A DNA stretch of 64,000 nucleotides from NCBI GenBank assembly GCA_964436635.1, contig CAYTDM010000006.1:35481-99480 (forward strand), given 5' to 3'. Under the pieces are notes generated by a model, which was not told the origin of the DNA, made no database searches, and worked only from the letters and a program-made list of their open reading frames with translations. The stretch's first letter is position 1; every line of letters starts with the position of its first letter. Positions 44,819 to 52,532 of this stretch are shown piece by piece. The stretch is from DASRQK01 sp964436635 (GTDB lineage: Bacteria; Bacteroidota; Bacteroidia; Sphingobacteriales; Sphingobacteriaceae). Made by a program: the position numbers and the translations under genes.

Positions 44819-45721
44819 TCAATGGGTATTTATCCAAGAAATGATTTTCTGAAACACATCTAGCATCACTAAATCCGAGAAGCCGTGGCGCTCTCCAGGA
44901 TACACGACTAATTTGGATGGAATTCCCAATGCATCAAGGCGTTGGTGCAGCTTCGTCGCTTGACTAACAACCACTAAATCATCGTCTTGTCCATGAAAAG
45001 TCAGCGTGGGAACTTGGGTCTGATCTTGTAGATAATAAATAGGGCTTGCGGATACCGCGATCGGATCTAAATGATCGGGAGTGCCTAAAAAATTGGTAAT
45101 GATTTTATCCGCGTCGCTGCCGTCCGGCCTGGCGGTTTTATCCGATAAATCTGTGGGACCAAAAAGATTGATTACGGAACCTATTTGATTTTTTTTATCA
45201 AATCCATAGGCATACAACATAGCCAAGTGCGCGCCAGCACTGCCTCCCATTAGGATCATATTTTCTTGCTGATAACCGTGTTTGTCGGAGTGCTTCGACA
45301 AAAATTCAATGGCTCGCTCTACATCCTCCAACTGGGCTGGATATCGATCTTTGCCGTCTTTCACCAGGCGATAATTAATGCTGGCAACGGCAAAGTTTTG
45401 TCTCGCCGCCAATTCTTGAATTAGCAGTTCAGGAAGCTGGCTTTTAGAACCTTGGACCCAGGAGCCTCCATGAATAAAAATGAGTAAACGCGTTTGTGCA
45501 TTAGGCTGATTCGGCACATACAAGTCTAAGACATGTTTTGGGTGAGCTTCCTCGCCATATGCTAAATCGAGGTGCGCTTGGAAAGGAGTTGTAGCGGAAG
45601 ACGAGGTGGAAGACGAGGCAAGAGTCGAAGCTGGACTTGTTTGTGCCAACGAAACCGCTGTTCCGACCCACATCAAGGGGATTAACCACAAAAACCCTAT
45701 ATAAACTATTCTTTTAATCAC
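44819..45721 (-). CDS. exported alpha/beta hydrolase (esterase/BD-FAE type)
   Basis: 300 residues with a signal peptide (YIGFLWLIPLMWVGTAVSLA, around 7-26) and a Ser/Ala/Thr linker. Alpha/beta-hydrolase motifs: oxyanion FIHGGSWVQGSKSQ (around 84-97), nucleophile elbow MGGSAGAHLAM (around 158-168), Asp in HGQDDDLVVV and His in YPGERHGFSD. The family includes feruloyl and acyl esterases; the substrate cannot be told. The start is a GTG at 45721. Divergent from the S9 peptidase gene. Confidence 0.85.
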   Translation of the reverse strand: MIKRIVYIGFLWLIPLMWVGTAVSLAQTSPASTLASSSTSSSATTPFQAHLDLAYGEEAHPKHVLDLYVPNQPNAQTRLLIFIHGGSWVQGSKSQLPELLIQELAARQNFAVASINYRLVKDGKDRYPAQLEDVERAIEFLSKHSDKHGYQQENMILMGGSAGAHLAMLYAYGFDKKNQIGSVINLFGPTDLSDKTARPDGSDADKIITNFLGTPDHLDPIAVSASPIYYLQDQTQVPTLTFHGQDDDLVVVSQATKLHQRLDALGIPSKLVVYPGERHGFSDLVMLDVFQKIISWINTH

Positions 45722-45852
45722 TGGGAATCGAATAAGTTGTCGATAAATTTATTAAACGCTCACGCAATATAAAAAAAATAATTATTTTAGAGCCATCAGA
45801 AAACCAGAACTTTCTGTAAAATATTTGACCTATTAATTTAATCCATTCAATC

Positions 45853-48327
45853 ATGTATAAGAAGCTACTTTTCTTATTGTTCTTAGGGGTGTCAAGTGTT
45901 GCATTCGCCCAGAATTCGAGCCAATTAACCGTTGAAAAAATCATGCGGGATCCAAAGTGGATCGGCACCGCGCCAGAAGGCATCTTTTGGGATTTAGAAG
46001 GAAAACACATTTACTTTAATTGGAACCCCGAAGGAGCTGATTTGCCGAGTTTGTATAGAACGAGCACAAATGGTCAACCTGAAAAAGTTTCGATCGAATC
46101 GCAAAAAGGGTTGATTCGTCAATATCAATATGACAGTAAAAAACAGCAAATCGTCTTTGCCAAAAATGGAGACATTTATTTGAAGAACGTAAAGACAGGC
46201 GCTGAAAAAAGAATCACCAATACTTCAGCGAATGAAAGTAACCCTCGTTTTGCAGCTGGAGACCAAAAAATTGTGTTCCAACAAGGGGATAATTTCTTTT
46301 CTGTGTCCTTACAAGAAAACGAATGGGTACAGTTAACCAACTTTGCCCGTGGTGGTGGAAATAGTGCCGCTGCAGGAGCAGGCATGGGTGCTGGAGCTCG
46401 TGGGGGCATGGGCGCAGGTGCGTTTAGTATTGCAGGAGGAAATGCACAAGGAGGTGCACAAGGGGGAGCGCAAGGACCGCGCAATCAACATCCACAAAAT
46501 CCTTGGTTGAGAACGGATCAATTGGCCCTATTTGATGTGTTAAAAGAAAATAAACACATGGATTCGGTCCGCCGAGTGCAACGCAATGAATTAGCCGTCG
46601 CTCCAGAATTAAGAACGATTAACATTTCTGAAGGCATGCTTACTGGACAAAGTATCAGCCCAGATTTAAGATATGTGTATTATCGGGTGATGTTTCTTGC
46701 AACAGGGAATACCAACACCATCGTTCCGAACTACGTAACCGAATCGGGTTATACGGAAGACATTCCTGCCCGTACGAAAGTTGGAAATGTGTTATCCACC
46801 TCAAAAAGTTATTTGTTTGACCGTGAAAAAAACGCCATCATCCCGATTAAAACCAGCGATATCCCGGGCATTAAAGACTTACCAGATTTTTGGAACGATT
46901 ATCCTAAAGAAAAAGAGGCGTTATTAAAGAAAAATGAAGATCGAAACGTCACTGTTTCTGCGCCAAATTGGAATGCTTCAGGTACGGCAGCATTTGTGAC
47001 GATTACAGCTTCTGATAATAAGGATCGTTGGATTATGCGTTTAAATCCTTCGGACGGTTCGCTTTCTTTGATCGATCGTCAACGCGATGAGGCGTGGATC
47101 GGTGGTCCGGGCATTAGTGGTTTTGGCGGGGGCAACATCGGCTGGATCGATGAGCAAACCATTTACTTCCAAAGTGAAGCCAGCGGGTATTCACATGTAT
47201 ATACCGCAAACATCCAAACAGGCGATAAAAAACAATTGACTTCAGGAAAATGGGAAGTGCAAACGCTTCAGTTATCTGCAGATAACAAGCACTTCTATTT
47301 GAAAGGGAATAAAGAGCATCCGGGCATCACACATTTTTACAAGCTACCCGTGCAAGGTGGTGAATTGGTGCAAATCACCAGCATGAAAGGTGGAAATGAA
47401 GTGACCATGTCGCCAGATGAAAAATGGTTGGCGATTCGCTATTCGTATTCGACTAAACCTTGGGAGCTGTATATTCAGGAAAATAAGCCAGGTGCTAAGG
47501 CGAGACAAATTACGGAATCCGTAACAGAAGAATTTAAGTCCTATGCTTGGAAAGACCCAGAGGTGATTTCCTTTAAAAATCGTCATGGAGACGATGTGTA
47601 TGCCAGGGTTTACCAGCCTAAGACGGCTAAAAAAGGAAATCCAGCGGTCATTTTCGTGCACGGAGCGGGCTATTTACAGAACGTGCATTACTGGTGGAGC
47701 CAATATTTTAGGGAATATATGTTCCATAACTTGTTAGTGGATTTGGGATACACCGTATTGGATATTGACTTTACTGCAAGTTCTGGTTACGGCAGAGATC
47801 ATCGTACGGGAATTTATCGTCATATGGGCGGCAAAGACTTAAGCGATCAAGTGGATGGCGCAAAATTATTGGTTGAAAAATATGGGGTAAATCCTAAGAA
47901 TATTGGTTTATACGGAGGTTCTTATGGTGGATTTATCACGCTAATGGCGTTGTTTAATGAGCCAGAGGTCTTTGCGGCGGGTGCGGCTTTGCGTTCTGTG
48001 ACGGATTGGGCTCATTATAACCATGGCTACACGGCGAATATTTTGAACGAGCCATTTACCGATCCGATTGCATACCGTCAATCTTCTCCAATTTATTTTG
48101 CAGAAGGATTGAAAGGGCACCTATTAATGGCCCACGGCATGGTAGATGTGAATGTTCATTTTCAGGATATCGTTCGCTTATCGCAACGTCTTATTGAGTT
48201 AGGCAAAGACAATTGGGAGCTCGCTGTTTATCCAGTAGAGGATCACGGCTTTGTCACTCCGAGTTCTTGGACCGATGAGTACAAACGCATTCTCAAATTG
48301 TTTGAGGAGCGTTTGACGAATGAATAA
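45853..48327 (+). CDS. exported S9-family (DPP-IV-like) peptidase
   Basis: 824 residues: signal peptide (MYKKLLFLLFLGVSSVAFA), a WD-like beta-propeller domain, and a C-terminal alpha/beta-hydrolase domain with catalytic Ser in GLYGGSYGGFITLMALF (around 691-707), Asp in AHGMVDVNVHFQD (around 758-770) and His in PVEDHGFVTP (around 796-805). A Gly/Ala-rich insert of about 55 residues (around 163-217, with AAAGAGMGAGARGGMGAGAF) interrupts the propeller and is unusual. The stop codon lies within a perfect AT-rich hairpin, followed by a 32-bp repeat array. Confidence 0.92.
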   Translation: MYKKLLFLLFLGVSSVAFAQNSSQLTVEKIMRDPKWIGTAPEGIFWDLEGKHIYFNWNPEGADLPSLYRTSTNGQPEKVSIESQKGLIRQYQYDSKKQQIVFAKNGDIYLKNVKTGAEKRITNTSANESNPRFAAGDQKIVFQQGDNFFSVSLQENEWVQLTNFARGGGNSAAAGAGMGAGARGGMGAGAFSIAGGNAQGGAQGGAQGPRNQHPQNPWLRTDQLALFDVLKENKHMDSVRRVQRNELAVAPELRTINISEGMLTGQSISPDLRYVYYRVMFLATGNTNTIVPNYVTESGYTEDIPARTKVGNVLSTSKSYLFDREKNAIIPIKTSDIPGIKDLPDFWNDYPKEKEALLKKNEDRNVTVSAPNWNASGTAAFVTITASDNKDRWIMRLNPSDGSLSLIDRQRDEAWIGGPGISGFGGGNIGWIDEQTIYFQSEASGYSHVYTANIQTGDKKQLTSGKWEVQTLQLSADNKHFYLKGNKEHPGITHFYKLPVQGGELVQITSMKGGNEVTMSPDEKWLAIRYSYSTKPWELYIQENKPGAKARQITESVTEEFKSYAWKDPEVISFKNRHGDDVYARVYQPKTAKKGNPAVIFVHGAGYLQNVHYWWSQYFREYMFHNLLVDLGYTVLDIDFTASSGYGRDHRTGIYRHMGGKDLSDQVDGAKLLVEKYGVNPKNIGLYGGSYGGFITLMALFNEPEVFAAGAALRSVTDWAHYNHGYTANILNEPFTDPIAYRQSSPIYFAEGLKGHLLMAHGMVDVNVHFQDIVRLSQRLIELGKDNWELAVYPVEDHGFVTPSSWTDEYKRILKLFEERLTNE

Positions 48328-48348
48328 ATTTCATAAGAAATTTATTCA
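48321..48348. repeat. perfect inverted repeat spanning the S9 gene stop
   Basis: TGAATAAATTTC (48321-48332) and its exact reverse complement (48337-48348) with a 4-base loop. The gene's TAA is inside the left arm. There is no T-run afterwards, so it is not a classical terminator. Confidence 0.7.
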
Positions 48349-48645
48349 TGAGAATGATAGTCTCTTGAAGTGATCACTCGTTCAGGGGATGAGTTCTTGA
48401 AGTGATCACTCGTTCAGAGGATGGTCTCTTGAGGAGATCACTCGTTCAGGGGATGAGTTCTTGAGGAGATCACTCGTTCAGNNNNNNNNNNNNNNNNNNN
48501 NNNNNNNNNNNNNNNNNNNNNNNNNNNNNNNNNNNNNNNNNNNNNNNNNNNNNNNNNNNNNNNNNNNNNNNNNNNNNNNNNGATCACTCGTTCAGAGGAT
48601 GGTCTCTTGAGGAGATCACTCGTTCAGGGGATGAGTTCTTAGTGA
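48349..48645. repeat. 32-bp alternating tandem repeat, interrupted by an assembly gap
   Basis: Contiguous 32-bp units beginning GATCACTCGTTCAG start at 48372, 48404, 48436, 48468, then after the gap at 48582 and 48614. Two unit types alternate, one with GGGATGAGTTCTTGA and one with AGGATGGTCTCTTGA, so the true period is 64 bp. There are no spacers, so it is a minisatellite and not a CRISPR array. The copy number in the genome is unknown because the assembly failed here. Confidence 0.9.
48482..48581. other. assembly gap (100 N)
   Basis: Exactly 100 unknown bases inside the tandem repeat. The flanking repeat starts (48468 and 48582) are 114 bp apart, not a multiple of 32, which shows that the length is a placeholder. 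Confidence 0.98.
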
Positions 48646-48654
48646 GAGGATTTT

Positions 48655-48709
48655 AAGGAAGCGCGGAAGGGGCGAAATTATGATAAAATCGCCCCTTCCG
48701 CGCTTCCTT
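48655..48709 (+). terminator. very strong intrinsic terminator between convergent genes
   Basis: A perfect 21-bp GC-rich stem (arms 48655-48675 and 48689-48709) with a 13-base loop, followed on the plus strand by TTT and preceded by TTTT. It ends the S9 peptidase transcript after the repeats. On the minus strand it begins one base after the comM stop but is followed only by TTAAAA, so it may serve comM less well. Confidence 0.92.
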
Positions 48710-48710
48710 T

Positions 48711-50282
48711 TTACTCCATCCAAGCACTTAAGCTCGAACTTCTCCATTGAATGGCTTCTGCCACATGATTCACTTCTATTTGAGTAGAACCTGCTAAATC
48801 AGCGATGGTTCTAGCCACTTTTAAAATTTTGAAATACCCCCTTGCAGAAATATGCAAGCGTTCCATGGCCGTTTTCAATAATGCTAAGGCATCGGCTTGA
48901 ACAGAAGCATGCTCTTCCAAGAGCGCCCCTTCCATTTGAGCATTGCACGTCGCAGGTTCGCTCCCTCCTTGGAAACGCGCTCGTTGAATCTCACGGGCAG
49001 CAACCACCCTGGCACGTATGGCAGCACTGGACTCACTCGCTCTCCCCGTCACCAAATCCTCAAAAGGAATGGGCGCCACCTGAATATAAATATCAATCCT
49101 ATCCAATAATGGCCCAGAAATCTTTCTAAGATACTGCCGAATTTCACGTGCTTTACAAGAACAACTCTTCGTAAGATGACCTGCATACCCACAAGGACAA
49201 GGGTTCATGGATGCAATTAATAAAAAATTAGCTGGAAATCTTGCGGTAATTTTCCCTCTGGAAACGATCATTTCTCTCATCTCAATGGGTTGCCTAAGCA
49301 CTTCCAAAGCGGCCCTTTTAAATTCTGGCAACTCATCTAAAAACAACACGCCATGATGGGCTAAAGAAATTTCCCCAGGCATGGGATGTTGGCCGCCACC
49401 GACTAAGGTGACTGGGGTTACTGTGTGATGCGGCGAACGAAAGGGCCTAGCCTCCTGCAATTGTTTCAATTCGAGGAGTTTTCCCGCTATCGAGTAAATT
49501 TGAGCGGCCGCTAAACATTCCGCTGGGGTCATCGGTGGCAAAATCCCTGCAAATGCCTTTGCCAACATGGTTTTACCTGCTCCTGGCGGACCAAATAATA
49601 AAACATTATGATGGCCCGCAGCTGCGATTTCTAAAGCACGTTTCGCAGCAGCTTGGCCTTGAATCAAGGAGAAATCATCGGGTGCATTCGACGGAACGAG
49701 GTCTTTCTTGCCTTCAAGCTGAACTTCAATTTCAGGCCTTTTGTCCCCTTTTAGTAATCGCACGACTTCTCTTAGCCCGTTTACTGGAACCAAATCCAGT
49801 CTTTGTGTATCCGGGGTTTGTCCATGGATGGCTTGTTTAAAAATCCTGGTTTCTGCCTGGTGATGAACTGGAATATAGGCTTCTTTAAAATGGAATTCTG
49901 CAGCCATTAATAATACGGGCAACAAACCTTTGACTGCCAAAATTTCGCCTGCTAAGGAAAGCTCTCCAAAGAAAATGCGATCTGCCAATGTTTCTGGAGG
50001 CAATTGTTTAGAAGCCGCCAAAATTCCCATCGCAATGGGTAAATCAAAGGCAGAACCCTCTTTCCTTAAATAGGCGGGCGATAAGTTCACCACGATTTTT
50101 TGCCTTGGCATTTTAAAACCCGCGGAGAGCAGGGCTTGTTCGATTCGCTGCAAACTTTCTTTAACTGCCACATCGGGCATGCCCACAATGTGATAGCGCA
50201 CTCCTCTTGAGACCTGTACTTCTATGGTGATTAAATGTGCGCGCTCTCCATAGATGGCTCCTCCATACGTCTTCACTAACAT
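48711..50282 (-). CDS. comM: YifB/ComM-family Mg-chelatase-like ATPase
   Basis: 523 residues: N-terminal Lon/S5-like domain (SRGVRYHIVGMPDVAVKESL, around 25-44), AAA+ domain with Walker A FGPPGAGKTMLAKAFAGILP (around 232-251), Walker B LFLDELPEF (around 315-323) and the zinc-like MNPCPCGYAG with CSCKAREI. C-terminal Mg-chelatase-associated domain. In naturally transformable bacteria ComM is a helicase for branch migration during DNA uptake; in others the role is unclear. A -7 element lies 20 bp upstream of the ATG. Confidence 0.93.
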   Translation of the reverse strand: MLVKTYGGAIYGERAHLITIEVQVSRGVRYHIVGMPDVAVKESLQRIEQALLSAGFKMPRQKIVVNLSPAYLRKEGSAFDLPIAMGILAASKQLPPETLADRIFFGELSLAGEILAVKGLLPVLLMAAEFHFKEAYIPVHHQAETRIFKQAIHGQTPDTQRLDLVPVNGLREVVRLLKGDKRPEIEVQLEGKKDLVPSNAPDDFSLIQGQAAAKRALEIAAAGHHNVLLFGPPGAGKTMLAKAFAGILPPMTPAECLAAAQIYSIAGKLLELKQLQEARPFRSPHHTVTPVTLVGGGQHPMPGEISLAHHGVLFLDELPEFKRAALEVLRQPIEMREMIVSRGKITARFPANFLLIASMNPCPCGYAGHLTKSCSCKAREIRQYLRKISGPLLDRIDIYIQVAPIPFEDLVTGRASESSAAIRARVVAAREIQRARFQGGSEPATCNAQMEGALLEEHASVQADALALLKTAMERLHISARGYFKILKVARTIADLAGSTQIEVNHVAEAIQWRSSSLSAWME

Positions 50283-50301
50283 CCTACACTTGCTTTATTA
50301 G

Positions 50302-50309
50302 CAAATATA
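50302..50309 (-). promoter_or_regulatory. -7 element of comM
   Basis: Minus-strand TATATTTG 20 bp upstream of the ATG, a full TAnnTTTG match, without a TTG at the expected -33 distance. Confidence 0.5.
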
Positions 50310-50426
50310 AGAAATATTTTTAATTAAAACTATATGATTGTTTTTGAAACAACATAAAGCCGTCTAAATTGTGGCGCAATGCAATCCAGAACTGGTCCAA
50401 GGTCGTTCCCTGTTTTGCGCTAGCTA

Positions 50427-51257
50427 CTAATTAATAACAAATAGAAAATAGGTGTAACAGAATGGTGCTGACAGCAATAAACCGTCGAAACGGTCCAGCA
50501 AACCTCCGTGCCCTGGAAGTAAATTGCCGGAATCTTTCACCTGAAGCGTCCTTTTTAGAGAAGACTCTACTAGATCCCCCAAGGTGCCGATCACGGAAAT
50601 CAGCGAGGCAAAAACGAGCCAATGTGTCATATGCAAGGTGCCTGGAAATTGGTTATACAGGATGATGCTGACCAGCAACGCGGATAACCAGCCTCCGAAA
50701 AATCCTTCCCAAGTTTTATTTGGGGATACCCGTTCGAATAGTTTGTGCTTACCAAATGCGCGGCCGATTAAGTACGCTCCGGTATCGTTGGACCATAACA
50801 GGAGTAAAAATCCAAGCGGCAATAGGTATTGGTATGTGCCAAAGTGAAATCCTAATTTATAGAAGCAATAAAAGGGTACAATGACGTAAAAAAAGCCCAA
50901 AGCCGTGTTTGAAATGCGTATAAACGGTTGTTTGTCGGCACGGAATAATTGGATTAAGAACAAGCAAGGCAAGATTAATACCAATGACCAAGCCCATTTT
51001 TCAGTCAAAACTTGTTGGTTCACGGCCATGAGTACGGCTAATAATATGGTTCCAAAAAGAGTCCCTGCTTGCAGCAAAGGTTGCGTGTGCTGTGGAATGG
51101 TCCCTTGCTTTTCTGCTAAGGTTAAAAGTTTTTGGTACTCAAAAAGACTGGCGGTGGCTAAAACTAAGACAAAACCTGCAAACACCCATTGCCCCAAAAA
51201 TAAGGACCCTAACATGATTAACACAAAGAAAAAACCAGTAATCGCTCTTGTCTTCAT
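50427..51257 (-). CDS. cdsA: phosphatidate cytidylyltransferase
   Basis: 276 residues from ATG 51257 (a longer frame begins with TTG one codon earlier). CdsA makes CDP-diacylglycerol, the branch point of phospholipid synthesis that also feeds the phosphatidylserine used by Psd. About eight membrane helices. The C-terminal signature is intact: ESSLKRTLQVKDSGNLLPGH followed by GGLLDRFDGLL (around 232-262). It follows the DUF2007 gene by 10 bp, in one operon with the CPBP protease gene. Confidence 0.94.
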   Translation of the reverse strand: MKTRAITGFFFVLIMLGSLFLGQWVFAGFVLVLATASLFEYQKLLTLAEKQGTIPQHTQPLLQAGTLFGTILLAVLMAVNQQVLTEKWAWSLVLILPCLFLIQLFRADKQPFIRISNTALGFFYVIVPFYCFYKLGFHFGTYQYLLPLGFLLLLWSNDTGAYLIGRAFGKHKLFERVSPNKTWEGFFGGWLSALLVSIILYNQFPGTLHMTHWLVFASLISVIGTLGDLVESSLKRTLQVKDSGNLLPGHGGLLDRFDGLLLSAPFCYTYFLFVIN

Positions 51258-51267
51258 CAACTAATAA

Positions 51268-51555
51268 TTATGGTGTATCCAGATCACGCTCGTCATTCTT
51301 CGCATCGCCTTCGTTCTTCGTAAACTCGTCATTCTTCGCAGGATCCTCGCCGGACACATCTTGAATGGCTAATAATAAACGGGCTTCTGCTTCTTTTGAT
51401 TCGTGGACAAACAATTCGATTTGCCCAAAGCGATAGGAAGAATCTTGCTTATTAATCAGTACAGCAGGAATGTCGTGCTCTTCAAGCATTTGTTTAGTAA
51501 TCTCGAGTTCTATGGAATTCGAGCCTACGATTAATTTTACCCAGTTTTTTTCCAT
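51268..51555 (-). CDS. DUF2007-type putative signal-transducing protein
   Basis: 95 residues from ATG 51555 (MEKNWVKLIVGSNSIELEIT). A longer frame to 51651 would overlap most of the CPBP gene 3' end in another frame and is less likely. The core KLIVGSNSIELEITKQMLEE (around 7-26), HDIPAVLINKQDSSY and IELFVHESKEAEARLLL match the small ferredoxin-like DUF2007 domain, whose function is unknown. The C-terminus is a charged, Asp/Glu/Lys/Asn-rich tail with repeats of KND/KNE type. It begins 1 bp after the CPBP stop. Confidence 0.8.
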   Translation of the reverse strand: MEKNWVKLIVGSNSIELEITKQMLEEHDIPAVLINKQDSSYRFGQIELFVHESKEAEARLLLAIQDVSGEDPAKNDEFTKNEGDAKNDERDLDTP

Positions 51556-51556
51556 A

Positions 51557-52495
51557 TTATTTCGAAATAATTGGATCCAACTGCTCCTGAAGAAGTGGCG
51601 ATTTGGTCTGAATTCGAAATGCCCAAATGGCATAGGCGAAAACAATGACACTTCCTACGTACAGGTACACAGGTATTTCTTGATCCAAGGTTAAGGAACT
51701 CAATTCATTTCCCTGAAGCTGATAGACGTACGCGTTAACCAAAACGGTCCCATTGTTTACAAAGTGCGCCAATATCGGGATCCAAATGTTACCACTCCAA
51801 TAAAACAAGTATCCAAACAAAACACCTAAGGCTAATCGAGGTAGAAATCCATAAAATTGCATATGAATCGCGCTAAATATGATGGCGACCACCCAAATGG
51901 CGACATGTGGATTTTTAAACCAACGAATAAAGATGGGTTGAAGGCAGCCTCTAAACAATAATTCTTCGCCGACTGCTGCAATAACCGCAATGACGATTAA
52001 GTTCAGCACAAAGCCCCCAAAACTCATGTTTGACAACAAAAGCAAGGTAATTTGCTCCATCTGTTGCTCCATCTCCTTCATCCAAGCCTCCAAGGCGCTC
52101 CATTGTTCAGGAAGAACCAACAGCTGGTTGATTTTTCCCAACCATTCGGCAATGGGGCCAAATGACAGGGTCATCAGAAAGGTCAAGAACAAAAGCCGAA
52201 ACGAAAGTTTGCCCCGGCGCTCCACGTAATAGAACGCGTCCCGATGTTGAAATAAGCCCAATGCAAATGGAGGCAAGACAAACATGCCTATACTCGAAAA
52301 TCCTTGAATGATCAACAACATGCTGGGATCATTGGTTTGATTTTCCAAGACAGCTAATATTTGCCCCAAATCATAGTTGCCTGTAATAAGCACTGCAGCC
52401 ACTAATCCAATGACACTGCCCAGCACAGCCCCCACCAGCACAAAAACAAGGAGCATAAAAAGCAGGTTCAATGTCTTCAAATGAATAGTCGGCAT
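51557..52495 (-). CDS. CPBP-family intramembrane metalloprotease
   Basis: 312 residues from ATG 52495 (MPTIHLKTLNLLFML); a longer frame begins at TTG. About eight hydrophobic segments. The CPBP/Abi signature is complete: AVGEELLFRGCLQPIFIRWF with Glu-Glu and Arg (around 176-195), FSAIHMQFYGFLPRL with His (around 209-223) and HFVNNGTVLV with His-Asn (around 245-254). Family members cleave within membranes; the substrate is unknown. Operon with DUF2007 and cdsA; the tail-specific protease gene ends 37 bp upstream of it. Confidence 0.9.
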   Translation of the reverse strand: MPTIHLKTLNLLFMLLVFVLVGAVLGSVIGLVAAVLITGNYDLGQILAVLENQTNDPSMLLIIQGFSSIGMFVLPPFALGLFQHRDAFYYVERRGKLSFRLLFLTFLMTLSFGPIAEWLGKINQLLVLPEQWSALEAWMKEMEQQMEQITLLLLSNMSFGGFVLNLIVIAVIAAVGEELLFRGCLQPIFIRWFKNPHVAIWVVAIIFSAIHMQFYGFLPRLALGVLFGYLFYWSGNIWIPILAHFVNNGTVLVNAYVYQLQGNELSSLTLDQEIPVYLYVGSVIVFAYAIWAFRIQTKSPLLQEQLDPIISK

Positions 52496-52532
52496 ATATT
52501 TCAATTATTGCTTTAAATTGAATTTAGAGGCT

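Noticed and set aside
48349..48645. CRISPR array suggested by about 32-bp repeats
   Set aside because: Units are contiguous with no spacers, they differ among themselves in two alternating types, and no cas gene is in the window.
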